50,738 nucleotides of DNA from assembly GCA_021647505.1 (NCBI GenBank), contig JAKIUN010000022.1, positions 1 to 50,738 on the forward strand, in the 5' to 3' direction. Below are positions 1 to 7,653 of this stretch, piece by piece (position 1 is the stretch's first letter; each line of letters starts with the position of its first letter). The DNA is from Gammaproteobacteria bacterium (GTDB taxonomy: Bacteria; Pseudomonadota; Gammaproteobacteria; SZUA-152). The notes under the pieces are model-generated. The model searched no databases, was not told the DNA's origin, and saw only the letters and a list, made by a program, of their open reading frames with translations. Both the position numbers and the translations under genes were made by a program.

Positions 1-54
1 ATCCCACGGGGAATTGACACCCAGTAGCTGGCTGTAATGCTCTTCTATGTCCAT
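1..54 (-). CDS. ISL3-family transposase, N-terminal 18 residues only
   Basis: Read on the minus strand from an ATG at 54, the frame stays open to the window edge. It gives a short peptide containing EEHYSQLLGVNSPWD, which resembles the conserved start of ISL3-family transposases (a 'YxxLLGxxSPW' opening). The rest of the gene lies outside the window. The terminal inverted repeat of this element should fall between about 55 and 100, directly before the other transposase remnant, so this IS appears to sit inside that second element. The call rests on only 18 residues. Confidence 0.55.
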   Translation of the reverse strand, partial: MDIEEHYSQLLGVNSPWD

Positions 55-88
55 GGAAAAAACCGCTCCAATCAATGGCTAAAGCAGG

Positions 89-463
89 GTGTTTTACCGG
101 AATTTCACACAGTTTTACGAAGAGCCCTCAAAAGCAAACGTCATCGAATTAAACAAGCACCTGGATCAAGTGATTTTGCCAAAGAAAGGTCGCTGTAATC
201 AGGAAGAAAAAGCGTGGCAAGAGAGTGACATTTTTGCTGAAGCACGACGCCAGCACTCCGGGGTAGAAGCCTGTATCAACAATCTTGAGATACGAGGATT
301 AAACCGTTGCCTGTCCTATGGGCGGGATGGATTTGAACGGCATGTGGCCTTGTCCATCGTTGCCACCAATCTTCATCGTATTGGTTTGCTTTTACAGCGT
401 AAAGAGTTGGTGCTTCTGCAACGAAACGAGCGACGACGGCAGAAGCAACGCTTAGCTGCCTGA
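89..463 (+). pseudogene. C-terminal fragment of a DDE transposase (ISNCY/IS1202-like)
   Basis: About 120 residues remain, from roughly FTQFYEEPSK to a TGA at 461-463. The segment HSGVEACINNLEIRGLNRC followed by RDGFERHVAL and HRIGLLLQ is typical of the C-terminal end of ISNCY-type DDE transposases: the last catalytic Glu region, then a basic tail. The frame is closed by a TAA at 80-82, just where sequence of the neighbouring ISL3-like element begins, so the 5' two thirds of the gene are missing here. The apparent GTG at 89 is not a real start. The gene is inactive as seen. The family name is from memory of motif patterns and is less certain than the transposase call. Confidence 0.7.
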
Positions 464-477
464 GCGGGCATCCACCG

Positions 478-663
478 GCAACCTTTTTGAAATGAATGTC
501 GTACGGCAGGGTTGGTGCTGGCCGGGATTTCGTAAAACCTGCACAATGTTGTCAGGTGGTGGAAAAATCACCCACAAACACGCAACAATATCCATGTTAT
601 TTATGCGTGAACTAGCCCCGCCCGAAACCGTGGCTTATTTCATGGGTTTTCGGGCTGGCACTA
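478..663 (+). mobile_element. Right end of the insertion sequence (downstream of transposase)
   Basis: These 186 bases follow the transposase stop and recur, reverse-complemented and without gaps, at 50553-50738. I count six differences (about 97% identity). Similarity stops abruptly at 663 on this side and 50553 on the other, which defines the IS tip as TAGTGCCAGCCC read inward. No coding sequence is seen inside it. The other end of the element is not in the window, so no target duplication can be tested. Confidence 0.8.
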
Positions 664-699
664 ACTACTTGTTGCGCAAACAAATAACGGAATCATTAG

Positions 700-723
700 G
701 CCCCGCTTTGGCGGGGCTTTTTT
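700..723 (+). terminator. Rho-independent terminator without its gene
   Basis: A 7-bp G+C stem (GCCCCGC/GCGGGGC) with a 4-base loop is followed by TTTTTT. It is oriented for plus-strand transcription, yet the only thing upstream is the IS end. Its cognate gene was probably separated by the IS insertion or an associated rearrangement. The rest of 664-917 shows nothing convincing. Confidence 0.75.
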
Positions 724-917
724 GTGCCTGGGAGGAATTCAGGGGGGCTATGGGTTGGCGGTGCGCAGGGTGACTGGTGCGAAAGGTAGGAGGCGCGGGC
801 AGCTTGGCCGGCGGTTCGCAGGGGTAGGAAGTACCCCGTGTAGGATGTTGGTCTGGATGTTGGGCGTCTACCAGAAGACAATGAAAACAATAACAAAATC
901 AGCAATTTGCAGAATAA

Positions 918-1007
918 TGGCGGAGAAGGAGGGATTCGAACCCTCGATACGCGTTAGCGTATACACACTTTCCAGGCGTGCTCCTTCAGCCACTCGGACA
1001 CTTCTCC
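918..1007 (-). tRNA. tRNA-Ser (GGA)
   Basis: Read on the minus strand, GGAGAAG at the 5' end pairs with CTTCTCC at the 3' end. A G discriminator and an encoded CCA (918-920) follow. The anticodon loop is CTGGAAA, giving anticodon GGA. A long variable arm (TATACGC/GCGTATC-type stem) marks it as a class II serine tRNA, and the T arm carries GGTTCGAATCC. The total is 90 nt including CCA. Confidence 0.95.
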
Positions 1008-1141
1008 GCAATCTCTCAATAGGCCGCCATGGGCTGGCCGCAAAAGAGCGCGCAAGACTAAACCAGATTGGTTCTTTGCGCAATCATCTGAGGGAATTTT
1101 ATCCCCGGAATTTTCATTGGTTTTACCGCCCTGCCTGGGCC

Positions 1142-1168
1142 TCAAGGTCATCTTCACCCTGCCGATAG
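1142..1168 (+). promoter_or_regulatory. Putative sigma-28 (FliA) promoter of motA
   Basis: TCAAGGTC, 11 bases, then GCCGATAG matches the FliA consensus TAAAGTTT-N11-GCCGATAA with a near-perfect -10 element and a partial -35. It lies 38 bases before the motA start. FliA control of stator genes is usual in gammaproteobacteria. Confidence 0.65.
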
Positions 1169-1206
1169 TCTATGCGATTCAAAGAACTGGGTGTGCGGGT
1201 GCCTAT

Positions 1207-2064
1207 ATGAAGATGATAGTGGGTTTCATCATTGTGCTGAGCTGCGTGGGGGGTGGGTTTGTGCTTGCTCACGGCAAGCTGATGGCGTTGTGGCAGCCCT
1301 TTGAAGTGTTGATTATCTGTGGCGCGGCCTTTGGCGCCTTTGTGGTTGCGAATCCAGGGACGGTGATCAAGGCTACCTTCGCCGCCATCGGCAAAATGCT
1401 GTCGGGCTCCAAGCATAGTAAGAAGACTTACATGGAACTGCTGGGGCTGATGTTTGACCTGTTCTCCAAGGCACGCAAGGAGGGCCTGATGGCCTTGGAG
1501 GCGGATATCGACGAGCCGGAGAACAGTGAGATTTTCAAGAAATATCCGGCCATTCTGAAGAATCATCATGTGATGGAATTCATCTCCGATTACCTGCGCC
1601 TGATGGTGGGTGGCAACATGAACCCCTTCGAACTGGAAAATCTTATGGATGTGGAACTGGAAACCCATCACCACGAGGCGGATAAAGTTCCCTCAGCCAT
1701 TACCGCAGTCTCTGATGCCTTACCGGGTTTCGGTATCGTTGCGGCGGTGCTGGGTATCGTTATCACCATGGCCTCTATCGGCGGCCCGGTGGAGGAACTG
1801 GGCGCCCATGTAGCCGCAGCCCTGGTGGGTACCTTTCTCGGTATCCTGTTTGCCTATGGTTTTGTCGGCCCCATGGCGAGTTCCCTCACGGCGATCAATG
1901 AAGATGAATCCAAGGCCTTCGAGTGCATCAAAGTCTGCCTGCTGGCGAGCCTCAACGGCTATGCGCCACAGATTGCCGTGGAGTTTGGCCGCAAAACGCT
2001 GTATTCCCATCATCGCCCGGGCTTCCAGGAACTGGAGGATTTCGTCAAGGGCAAGACGGAATAA
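1207..2064 (+). CDS. motA: Flagellar motor stator protein MotA
   Basis: A 285-residue protein close to the usual MotA length. It opens with a membrane segment (MIVGFIIVLSCVGGGFVLAHG) and a second one (PFEVLIICGAAFGAFVVANP), followed by a long charged cytoplasmic part. Two C-terminal membrane segments follow, including LPGFGIVAAVLGIVITM and the PxxPxG-like region around IGGPVEELGAHVAAALVGTFLG. MotA and MotB form the proton-driven stator in the inner membrane. The ATG at 1207 is chosen because family similarity starts there; an open frame extends to 1117. A FliA-type promoter lies just upstream. The gene would be co-transcribed with motB, from which it is separated by a MITE. Confidence 0.95.
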   Translation: MKMIVGFIIVLSCVGGGFVLAHGKLMALWQPFEVLIICGAAFGAFVVANPGTVIKATFAAIGKMLSGSKHSKKTYMELLGLMFDLFSKARKEGLMALEADIDEPENSEIFKKYPAILKNHHVMEFISDYLRLMVGGNMNPFELENLMDVELETHHHEADKVPSAITAVSDALPGFGIVAAVLGIVITMASIGGPVEELGAHVAAALVGTFLGILFAYGFVGPMASSLTAINEDESKAFECIKVCLLASLNGYAPQIAVEFGRKTLYSHHRPGFQELEDFVKGKTE

Positions 2065-2069
2065 GCACC

Positions 2070-2234
2070 TAGGAGCCTGTCGGACTTAGGATGAATCTAC
2101 TGCGGAAAACCCATTTTGGCCCATTGTTTCGATCCTTTTCGTTGAATATGTCCAATATTCGCCTCAAACGATCAAAAAAATGGACTAAAAATGGCTTTCC
2201 CTCGCGACGATTCCCTAAGTCCGACAGGCTCCTA
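2070..2234. mobile_element. 165-bp MITE-like palindromic element between motA and motB
   Basis: Perfect 21-bp terminal inverted repeats (2070-2090 and 2214-2234, core GGAGCCTGTCGGACTTAGG) bound a non-coding sequence. Much of that sequence is also self-complementary (for example GAATAT...ATATTC near the centre). It is flanked by a direct repeat GCACC at 2065-2069 and 2235-2239, as expected from a 5-bp target duplication. Removing the element and one GCACC leaves a 25-bp motA-motB gap. There is no ORF inside, so movement would need a transposase in trans. Confidence 0.85.
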
Positions 2235-2259
2235 GCACCGGCTGAGACGAGCTGACTCC

Positions 2260-3510
2260 ATGGAAAACCAGACGATCATCGTCAAAAAGATCAAGAAGGG
2301 CGGCCATGGTCATCATGGTGGCGCCTGGAAGGTGGCGTTTGCCGATTTTGCGGTAGCCATGATGGCGTTTTTCTTGCTGCTGTGGCTGATCGCTTCCACC
2401 ACCAAAGAAGAGCAGGCCGGTCTGTCAGAATACTTCAGCCCGCCGACCCAGGGACTGGCCGATGGCAGTGGTGCCAGTGAAGACATCATCGACATGGGTG
2501 GGGGACAGAAGATCTCCCAGGGCGATGACTCCAAGCAGGATGCGCGCGAACCCACCGTGGATGAGATCCGGGAGGTGATTGAGGCTGAAAGAAAGCAGCT
2601 GGAATCGCTGATGCAGGAACTCAAGATGACCATCGAGAACAGCGAGGCCCTCAAGCCCTTCAAGGATCAACTGTTGCTGGATATCACCCCCGATGGCCTG
2701 CGTATCCAGATTGTCGACAAGGAAGGCCGTCCCATGTTCGACAGCGGCGGGGCCAGCATGAAGCCCTATTCGCGCACCATCCTGCGTGAGATCGCCAAGG
2801 TCATCAACAAGGTACCCAACAAGCTGAGCCTGACCGGGCATACCGATGCGACGAAGTTTGTCAGCCGCAAAGGCTATTCCAACTGGGAACTGTCGGCGGA
2901 TCGTGCCAATGCCTCGCGGCGAGAGCTGATTGCCGGTGGCTATGATGCCGACAAGATCGCCAAGGTGGTGGGTCTGGCCTCCATGGTGCCCTTCGATAAG
3001 GATGATCCACGCAGCCCCGTCAATCGCCGTATTGCCATCATTGTTCTGGACAAGGCTGCTGAGGAGGCGCTGTTACATCCCGCGCAGACGGCGTCCGATG
3101 GTGACGAGACCCAGGCATTGCTGGACAGCAATATAGGCGGCGAGGGCGGTGCACCCGTGCGGCGCTTCCGCAGCGCCATCGGTGATCTGCGAGTGCAGCA
3201 GATTGCTGAACGTGAAGCCGAAGAAAAGGCGGCCGCAGAATCTGGCCATGAGCCGGTCGCCGTCCCGGCCATCAATCCCATTCCCAAGAGCCGGCCGACC
3301 CAGGCCCCGGCCCATGAAATACCCAAGGATTCCAGCCATGAGGCACCCCGGGAACGCAAAAAGACTGTTATCGAAGACAAAAAGCCGGGCAGGAAGTCTG
3401 TCTCTGCGGAAGACCTCAAGGAACCGGACTACACCGGCATGAGCATCGCCGAGCGCATCAAGGTTCGTGCCGAGTGGAACAAGCGCCGTGCCGAGGCGGC
3501 GAAACGCTGA
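2260..3510 (+). CDS. motB: Flagellar motor stator protein MotB, long form
   Basis: A protein of 416 residues. The N-terminus IIVKKIKKGGHGHHGGAWKV, followed by one membrane helix (FADFAVAMMAFFLLLWLIA) with the proton-binding Asp, is classic MotB. The OmpA-like peptidoglycan-binding domain holds LTGHTDATKF, NWELSADRA and NRRIAIIVL (roughly residues 190-265). About 150 residues of charged, Pro/Glu/Lys-rich sequence follow, well beyond the roughly 308-residue E. coli protein. MotB anchors the MotA/B channel to the cell wall. The MITE insertion between motA and motB leaves both reading frames intact. Confidence 0.95.
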   Translation: MENQTIIVKKIKKGGHGHHGGAWKVAFADFAVAMMAFFLLLWLIASTTKEEQAGLSEYFSPPTQGLADGSGASEDIIDMGGGQKISQGDDSKQDAREPTVDEIREVIEAERKQLESLMQELKMTIENSEALKPFKDQLLLDITPDGLRIQIVDKEGRPMFDSGGASMKPYSRTILREIAKVINKVPNKLSLTGHTDATKFVSRKGYSNWELSADRANASRRELIAGGYDADKIAKVVGLASMVPFDKDDPRSPVNRRIAIIVLDKAAEEALLHPAQTASDGDETQALLDSNIGGEGGAPVRRFRSAIGDLRVQQIAEREAEEKAAAESGHEPVAVPAINPIPKSRPTQAPAHEIPKDSSHEAPRERKKTVIEDKKPGRKSVSAEDLKEPDYTGMSIAERIKVRAEWNKRRAEAAKR

Positions 3511-3567
3511 GCACATTCACAGCGATCTGTTTCCCGTCTCAGTTCTAACCCGCTACAATAGCGCCCC

Positions 3568-4671
3568 ATGTCTGGAAACTCATTTGGCAAGCTATTTACC
3601 GTCACCTCGTTTGGCGAAAGTCACGGCCCGGCCATCGGTTGTATTGTCGATGGCTGTCCGCCCGGACTGGCCCTGAGCGAGATCGACCTGCAAGGCGACC
3701 TGGATCGGCGCAAGCCCGGTACCTCGCGCCACACCACCCAGCGCCGCGAGGCCGACGAGGTGAAGATCCTCTCCGGGGTGTTCGAGGGCAAGACCACCGG
3801 CACCCCCATCGCCCTGATCATCCACAACACGGATCAGCGCTCCAAGGACTACGGCAATATCCTTGATCGCTTTCGTCCCGGCCATGCCGACTACACCTAT
3901 CAGCAGAAATACGGCTTGCGTGACTACCGTGGCGGCGGGCGTTCCTCGGCACGCGAGACGGCCATGCGCGTGGCCGCCGGCGCTGTTGCCAAGAAATACC
4001 TGGCAGAAAAATTTGGTGCCCGTATTCGTGGCTATCTCAGCCAGCTTGGCCCTATTGCGGCGGAGCGGTTCGACTGGGATGAAGTGCCGCGCAATCCCTT
4101 CTTCTGTCCCGATATCACCAAGGTGGCGGAGATGGAGGCCTACATGGATGCCCTGCGCAAGGAGGGCAATTCCGTCGGCGCGCGCATTAACGTGGTGGCC
4201 AGCGGTATGCCGCTGGGCCTGGGCGAGCCCATCTTCGACCGCCTCGACGCCGACATCGCCCATGCCATGATGAGTATCAACGCGGTCAAGGGCGTAGAAA
4301 TTGGCGCCGGCTTCGAGTCGGTGACGCAGAAGGGCACCGAGCACCGTGATGAGATCACCCCCGAGGGTTTTCTCAGCAACCATGCCGGCGGTATTCTCGG
4401 TGGCATTTCCACCGGCCAGGACATCACCGTCAGCATCGCCCTCAAGGCCACCTCCAGCCTGCGCCTGCCCGGGCGCAGCGTGAACCTCGCTGGTGAGCCC
4501 GTGGCGGTGATCACCAAGGGTCGCCACGACCCCTGCGTCGGTATCCGTGCCACGCCCATTGCCGAGGCCATGCTGGCCATCACCCTGATGGACCACTGGC
4601 TGCGTCACCGTGCGCAGAACGCCGACGTGGAGAGCCAGACTCCCGTCATCCCCGCCACCCCGGGTGCCTGA
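3568..4671 (+). CDS. aroC: Chorismate synthase AroC
   Basis: A 367-residue enzyme that converts 5-enolpyruvylshikimate-3-phosphate to chorismate, the last step of the shikimate pathway, using reduced FMN. The family signatures are visible: [18 protein letters not shown] near the N-terminus, [14 protein letters not shown], then [23 protein letters not shown], and near the end [12 protein letters not shown] and [19 protein letters not shown]. The length fits the bacterial family (E. coli 361). The start ATG at 3568 is preceded by TACAAT at 3553, a possible -10 element. The stop overlaps the start of the transporter downstream, suggesting co-transcription. Confidence 0.98.
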   Translation: MSGNSFGKLFTVTSFGESHGPAIGCIVDGCPPGLALSEIDLQGDLDRRKPGTSRHTTQRREADEVKILSGVFEGKTTGTPIALIIHNTDQRSKDYGNILDRFRPGHADYTYQQKYGLRDYRGGGRSSARETAMRVAAGAVAKKYLAEKFGARIRGYLSQLGPIAAERFDWDEVPRNPFFCPDITKVAEMEAYMDALRKEGNSVGARINVVASGMPLGLGEPIFDRLDADIAHAMMSINAVKGVEIGAGFESVTQKGTEHRDEITPEGFLSNHAGGILGGISTGQDITVSIALKATSSLRLPGRSVNLAGEPVAVITKGRHDPCVGIRATPIAEAMLAITLMDHWLRHRAQNADVESQTPVIPATPGA

Positions 4672-5845
4672 GCCGGCCAATGACAGCCAGGCAGTCCCTT
4701 ACTGGCGGCTGTCCGGTTTCTATTTCTTCTATTTCGCCTCCATTGGCGCGCTGATTCCCTACTGGTCGCTATACCTCAAATCACTGGGCTTCGACGCCCG
4801 TGCCATCGGTACCCTGATGGCCCTGATCATGGCCACCAAGATCATCTCGCCCAACATCTGGGGTTGGATCGCCGACCATACCGGTTATCGCATGCGTATC
4901 GTGCGTATCGGCTGTCTGCTGGGTGCGGTTGCCTTTGCCGGCGTGTTTTGGGTCGAGGATTACTGGTGGCTGGCCGTGGTGATGATGGTGTTCAGCTTTT
5001 TCTGGAATGCCACCCTGCCGCAATTCGAGGCCACCACGCTTAATTACCTGGGCCGTGACAGCCACCGCTACAGCGGCATCCGCCTGTGGGGCTCGATCGG
5101 TTTCATCGTCGCCGTGGCGGCCCTTGGCCCGCTGCTGGATGCGCAGGGGGTGGGTATTCTGCCGATCATACTGATTACCCTGTTCGGGATTATCTGGCTG
5201 GCCAGTCTTGCCGTGCCTGAGCGCGCCTCTGCCCATTTATCGCTGGATCACGAACCTCTGCGCCGGGTGCTGATGCGTCCTGAGGTAGTGGCCCTGCTGG
5301 TAGTCTGTTTTCTGGTTCAGGCCAGCCATGGGCCATACTATATTTTTTACACCCTCTACATGGAGGAGCAGGGTTATTCGCGTTCGCTGATCGGTCAGCT
5401 GTGGGCGCTGGGGGTGATTGCGGAGGTTGCCGTGTTCCTGGTTATGTACCGTCTGGTGCCACGCTTTGGTCTGCGCCGGTTACTGCTGGCGAGCTTGCTG
5501 TTCACGGCCCTGCGCTGGGTGCTGATTGGTGAGTTTTCCGATGAAATGGTGGTGGTGCTGTTTGCCCAACTGCTGCATGCGGCCAGTTTCGGTATCTACC
5601 ATGCGGTGGCGATCCAGCTGATTCACCGTTATTTTACCGGTCGCCATCAGGGTAGAGGACAGGCGCTTTATGGCAGCCTGAGCTTCGGCGCCGGCGGCGC
5701 AGCGGGTAGTTTTCTTGCCGGCCTGGCCTGGGCCGGTCTGGGCCCGCAAGCCACGTACTTACTGGCCGCGCTGGTGGCGCTGGTGGCTTTCGTCATTGCC
5801 TGGCGTTGGATTCATCCGCTGGACGATACCTCCCTGAGTCCATGA
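4664..5845 (+). CDS. MFS transporter (HcaT / MFS_1-like)
   Basis: About 393 residues with twelve hydrophobic segments, starting [22 protein letters not shown], and loops such as [12 protein letters not shown] (the MFS motif A region). The opening '[19 protein letters not shown]' resembles HcaT/nucleoside-symporter-like MFS proteins, but the substrate cannot be told. A GTG at 4664 is preferred over the open frame from 4610, because family similarity begins soon after and the upstream part is aroC read in another frame. The 8-base overlap with aroC and the ATGA overlap with the next small ORF point to one operon. Confidence 0.85.
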   Translation: MPEPANDSQAVPYWRLSGFYFFYFASIGALIPYWSLYLKSLGFDARAIGTLMALIMATKIISPNIWGWIADHTGYRMRIVRIGCLLGAVAFAGVFWVEDYWWLAVVMMVFSFFWNATLPQFEATTLNYLGRDSHRYSGIRLWGSIGFIVAVAALGPLLDAQGVGILPIILITLFGIIWLASLAVPERASAHLSLDHEPLRRVLMRPEVVALLVVCFLVQASHGPYYIFYTLYMEEQGYSRSLIGQLWALGVIAEVAVFLVMYRLVPRFGLRRLLLASLLFTALRWVLIGEFSDEMVVVLFAQLLHAASFGIYHAVAIQLIHRYFTGRHQGRGQALYGSLSFGAGGAAGSFLAGLAWAGLGPQATYLLAALVALVAFVIAWRWIHPLDDTSLSP

Positions 5846-6017
5846 ATGCATCTCGCATCGCCGGCTGGAAATCTGTGACGGCGTTCACAGTCTGGAGGTT
5901 GTGATTGATGGCGTGAAAATTGCCTCTAAAGGGCACCCGGGCTGGGACGATGAAGTGGGTGGCCGATTGATAAACAGCAGGCCATTTCACAACAGGCTGA
6001 AGAGGAAACAAACGTGA
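5842..6017 (+). pseudogene. Small coupled gene of about 58 codons, apparently frameshifted
   Basis: An ATG at 5842 overlaps the transporter stop (ATGA) and begins MNASRIAG. The frame then dies early. The frame ending in the TGA at 6015-6017 reads on smoothly as LEICDGVHSLEVVIDGVK and KGHPGWDDEVGG, and its stop overlaps the GTG start of the next gene (GTGA). Both junctions look like translational coupling. The total length is 176 bases, one short of a multiple of three, so a single-base deletion near 5863-5867 (or a sequencing error) would explain it. I do not recognise the family. Confidence 0.45.
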
Positions 6018-6208
6018 ATGAAAGACGCTATGGACCTTCCATCGGTTCGCATTTGGGCAAGCCTATTTATGAGTTTATCCAGGAACAGGATACCCGTTAT
6101 ATCTTCGACCGGTTGGCGCAGTGTGATACCGAGGGTTGTCCGCTGGATCAGGTGAAAAAGAACGAGTTGTTGTTGAATCCGGGGCTGATCTACAAAAAGG
6201 CGTCCTGA
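6014..6208 (+). CDS. Small hypothetical protein (64 residues)
   Basis: A GTG start at 6014 has a strong Shine-Dalgarno-like AGAGGAAA a few bases upstream. The product is soluble and begins MNERRYGPSIGSHLGKPIYE. It contains two Cys in QCDTEGCPLD and has no membrane segment. It is last in the apparent aroC-MFS-small ORF series and is followed within 40 bases by a terminator. No family recognised and no function proposed. Confidence 0.6.
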   Translation: MNERRYGPSIGSHLGKPIYEFIQEQDTRYIFDRLAQCDTEGCPLDQVKKNELLLNPGLIYKKAS

Positions 6209-6244
6209 GTGAGGCTTTAGTTATCGCTTGTCTTAGTCGTTACC

Positions 6245-6272
6245 GGCCGTGGGGGGGTTCACGGCCTTTTTT
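6245..6272 (+). terminator. Rho-independent terminator of the aroC-MFS operon
   Basis: The stem GGCCGTG/CACGGCC with an 8-base G-rich loop is followed by TTTTTT. It lies 37 bases after the small ORF stop, on the same strand. Confidence 0.85.
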
Positions 6273-6305
6273 CATTCTATTCCTGTTGTTTTCCATTCCA
6301 TGCCG

Positions 6306-6540
6306 CTATTTTTTCTTGGCGGCCCCCCGTCGTACCCATTCATCCATCTCATCAGCCCTCAGCCAACGCCAGGGCAGGGGAAGTAGTCCTGGCACCCTCC
6401 ACTGGTAATCCCGATAGACATCGCCGTACTGCTGCACGAGTTTTCCTTCTTCCAGACGTGAGCCAGCGAATGCAGGATGAAATAGGCCATGCTACCGATG
6501 GCGAGGGGGATCAGGGTATCGCTTGTTGTTGCTGGCATGG
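6306..6540 (-). pseudogene. Remnant of an isoprenylcysteine-carboxymethyltransferase-like membrane methyltransferase
   Basis: On the minus strand one frame reads LIPLAIGSMAYFILHSLA, a membrane helix. A second frame, overlapping it by a shift, reads RLEEGKLVQQYGDVYRDY then RVPGLLPLPWRWL and ends at a TAG (6306-6308). Together they match the C-terminal end of the ICMT/phospholipid-methyltransferase fold (helix, then 'EExxLxxxYGxxYxxYxxRVP'). The two halves are in different frames, and the N-terminal half of the gene is absent upstream. This is a decayed fragment rather than a working gene. Confidence 0.55.
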
Positions 6541-6625
6541 GCGCCACATTAGCAGATCGTGGCGGATGGTTTCTCTGTGTGCTCTGTGCCGCTGTAGCGA
6601 ATATTTTTGGGGGAGTACGGCGGTC

Positions 6626-7360
6626 TTATTTGCCCTTGAAGACAAAATCGATGCGGGCCATGCCGTTGGCCTCGACCGTCACCGTGCCCTTTTTTTCACC
6701 CAGTGTCCCATGCCATGCGCGGATCTTGTAGCGGCCGGGGGGGACGTTGTCGATGCTGAAACCGCCATTTTCGTCGACCACAGCGAAGTAGGGATTCTTG
6801 GTGACAAAGCTGAAGCTGTGCATGAAATCATGGGCGTCGCACTCGACCTTCATGGCGGTACCACGCCTCAGGCTGACCTGCTTGTGGAAGGTCTTCAGGT
6901 CTCCCGGCTGGCTGATGTTGAATACGGTCTTCTTGGCCCGGCCAATGATTTCATAGGTATGGATATTGTGCAGTACCGGATCGGAATTCTTCACCGTGAG
7001 CTGGCTGCCGTCCTTCATCACGCCGAGAAAGGGCGTAAAGGCACATTTCTCCTGATTCAGTTCGGCGTTGTCGATGCCGGCGGGAAAAGCCTTGCCGGAG
7101 TTGACCGTGTGCAGATAGACCACGGCATCCATGAGCGCACCGTTGTTGACACGCACGAAGTCTATGCTGCGTGTGCCGGTGCCGCAGGTATCGGCGTCCT
7201 TGGCGACGATATATTGCCTGGGAGCGGGATCAGTGCCCTGGAAGACGACCTTTCCGTCGATGCGCCCGCCATTGTCGACGGGCACCACGTCGTAAGCGCC
7301 AGTGTTGAGCGGCAGACAGGCGGCAAGACACAGTGAGGGGATGGGCAGAGTTTTCTTCAT
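6626..7360 (-). CDS. Periplasmic cupredoxin-like protein with carboxypeptidase-regulatory-like domain
   Basis: A 244-residue protein with an N-terminal signal peptide (MKKTLPIPSLCLAACLPLNTGAY). The first part has a beta-sandwich pattern with HNIHTYEI. The later VECDAHDFMHSF supplies a Cys-x2-His-x2-Met set like plastocyanin-type copper ligands. The C-terminal part, from YFAVVDENGGFSIDNVPPG to the Lys end, is a CarboxypepD_reg-like fold. Such proteins are often annotated as 'methylamine utilization' or plastocyanin-like and tend to lie near c-type cytochromes. Here it is divergent from a tri-haem cytochrome and an SCO protein. Copper binding is inferred from the motif; an electron-transfer role is a guess. 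Confidence 0.7.
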   Translation of the reverse strand: MKKTLPIPSLCLAACLPLNTGAYDVVPVDNGGRIDGKVVFQGTDPAPRQYIVAKDADTCGTGTRSIDFVRVNNGALMDAVVYLHTVNSGKAFPAGIDNAELNQEKCAFTPFLGVMKDGSQLTVKNSDPVLHNIHTYEIIGRAKKTVFNISQPGDLKTFHKQVSLRRGTAMKVECDAHDFMHSFSFVTKNPYFAVVDENGGFSIDNVPPGRYKIRAWHGTLGEKKGTVTVEANGMARIDFVFKGK

Positions 7361-7653
7361 GGGGTTTTTTGCGGTCTCCGGTTTGCCGTTTGATGAGATA
7401 GTTATTGAACAGCGTGTTCATGCTGCTTGCAAGTCTCATCAGCACAGCCGATTATTCCCAAGCTTGGCAGGTTTCCAGAATTCTCCACTTCGGCTGAACC
7501 GGGTGTGCTGTTAAAATGCTGGGTTAAGCCGCAGTTTAGGCGGGGCGGGTATAGTCAGCGGTCACATGGTGGAATGCCGCCCATGTCTCAGCGGAACATT
7601 GGAACAATTTGTGTGGCACGCAAGTGCCGCAAGCAAGTGGAGCAAACAAGCGT

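Noticed and set aside
6458-7336. A 292-codon plus-strand frame
   Set aside because: It overlaps the cupredoxin-like gene in antisense, and its protein has no family features, whereas the minus-strand frame has a signal peptide and copper-type motifs.
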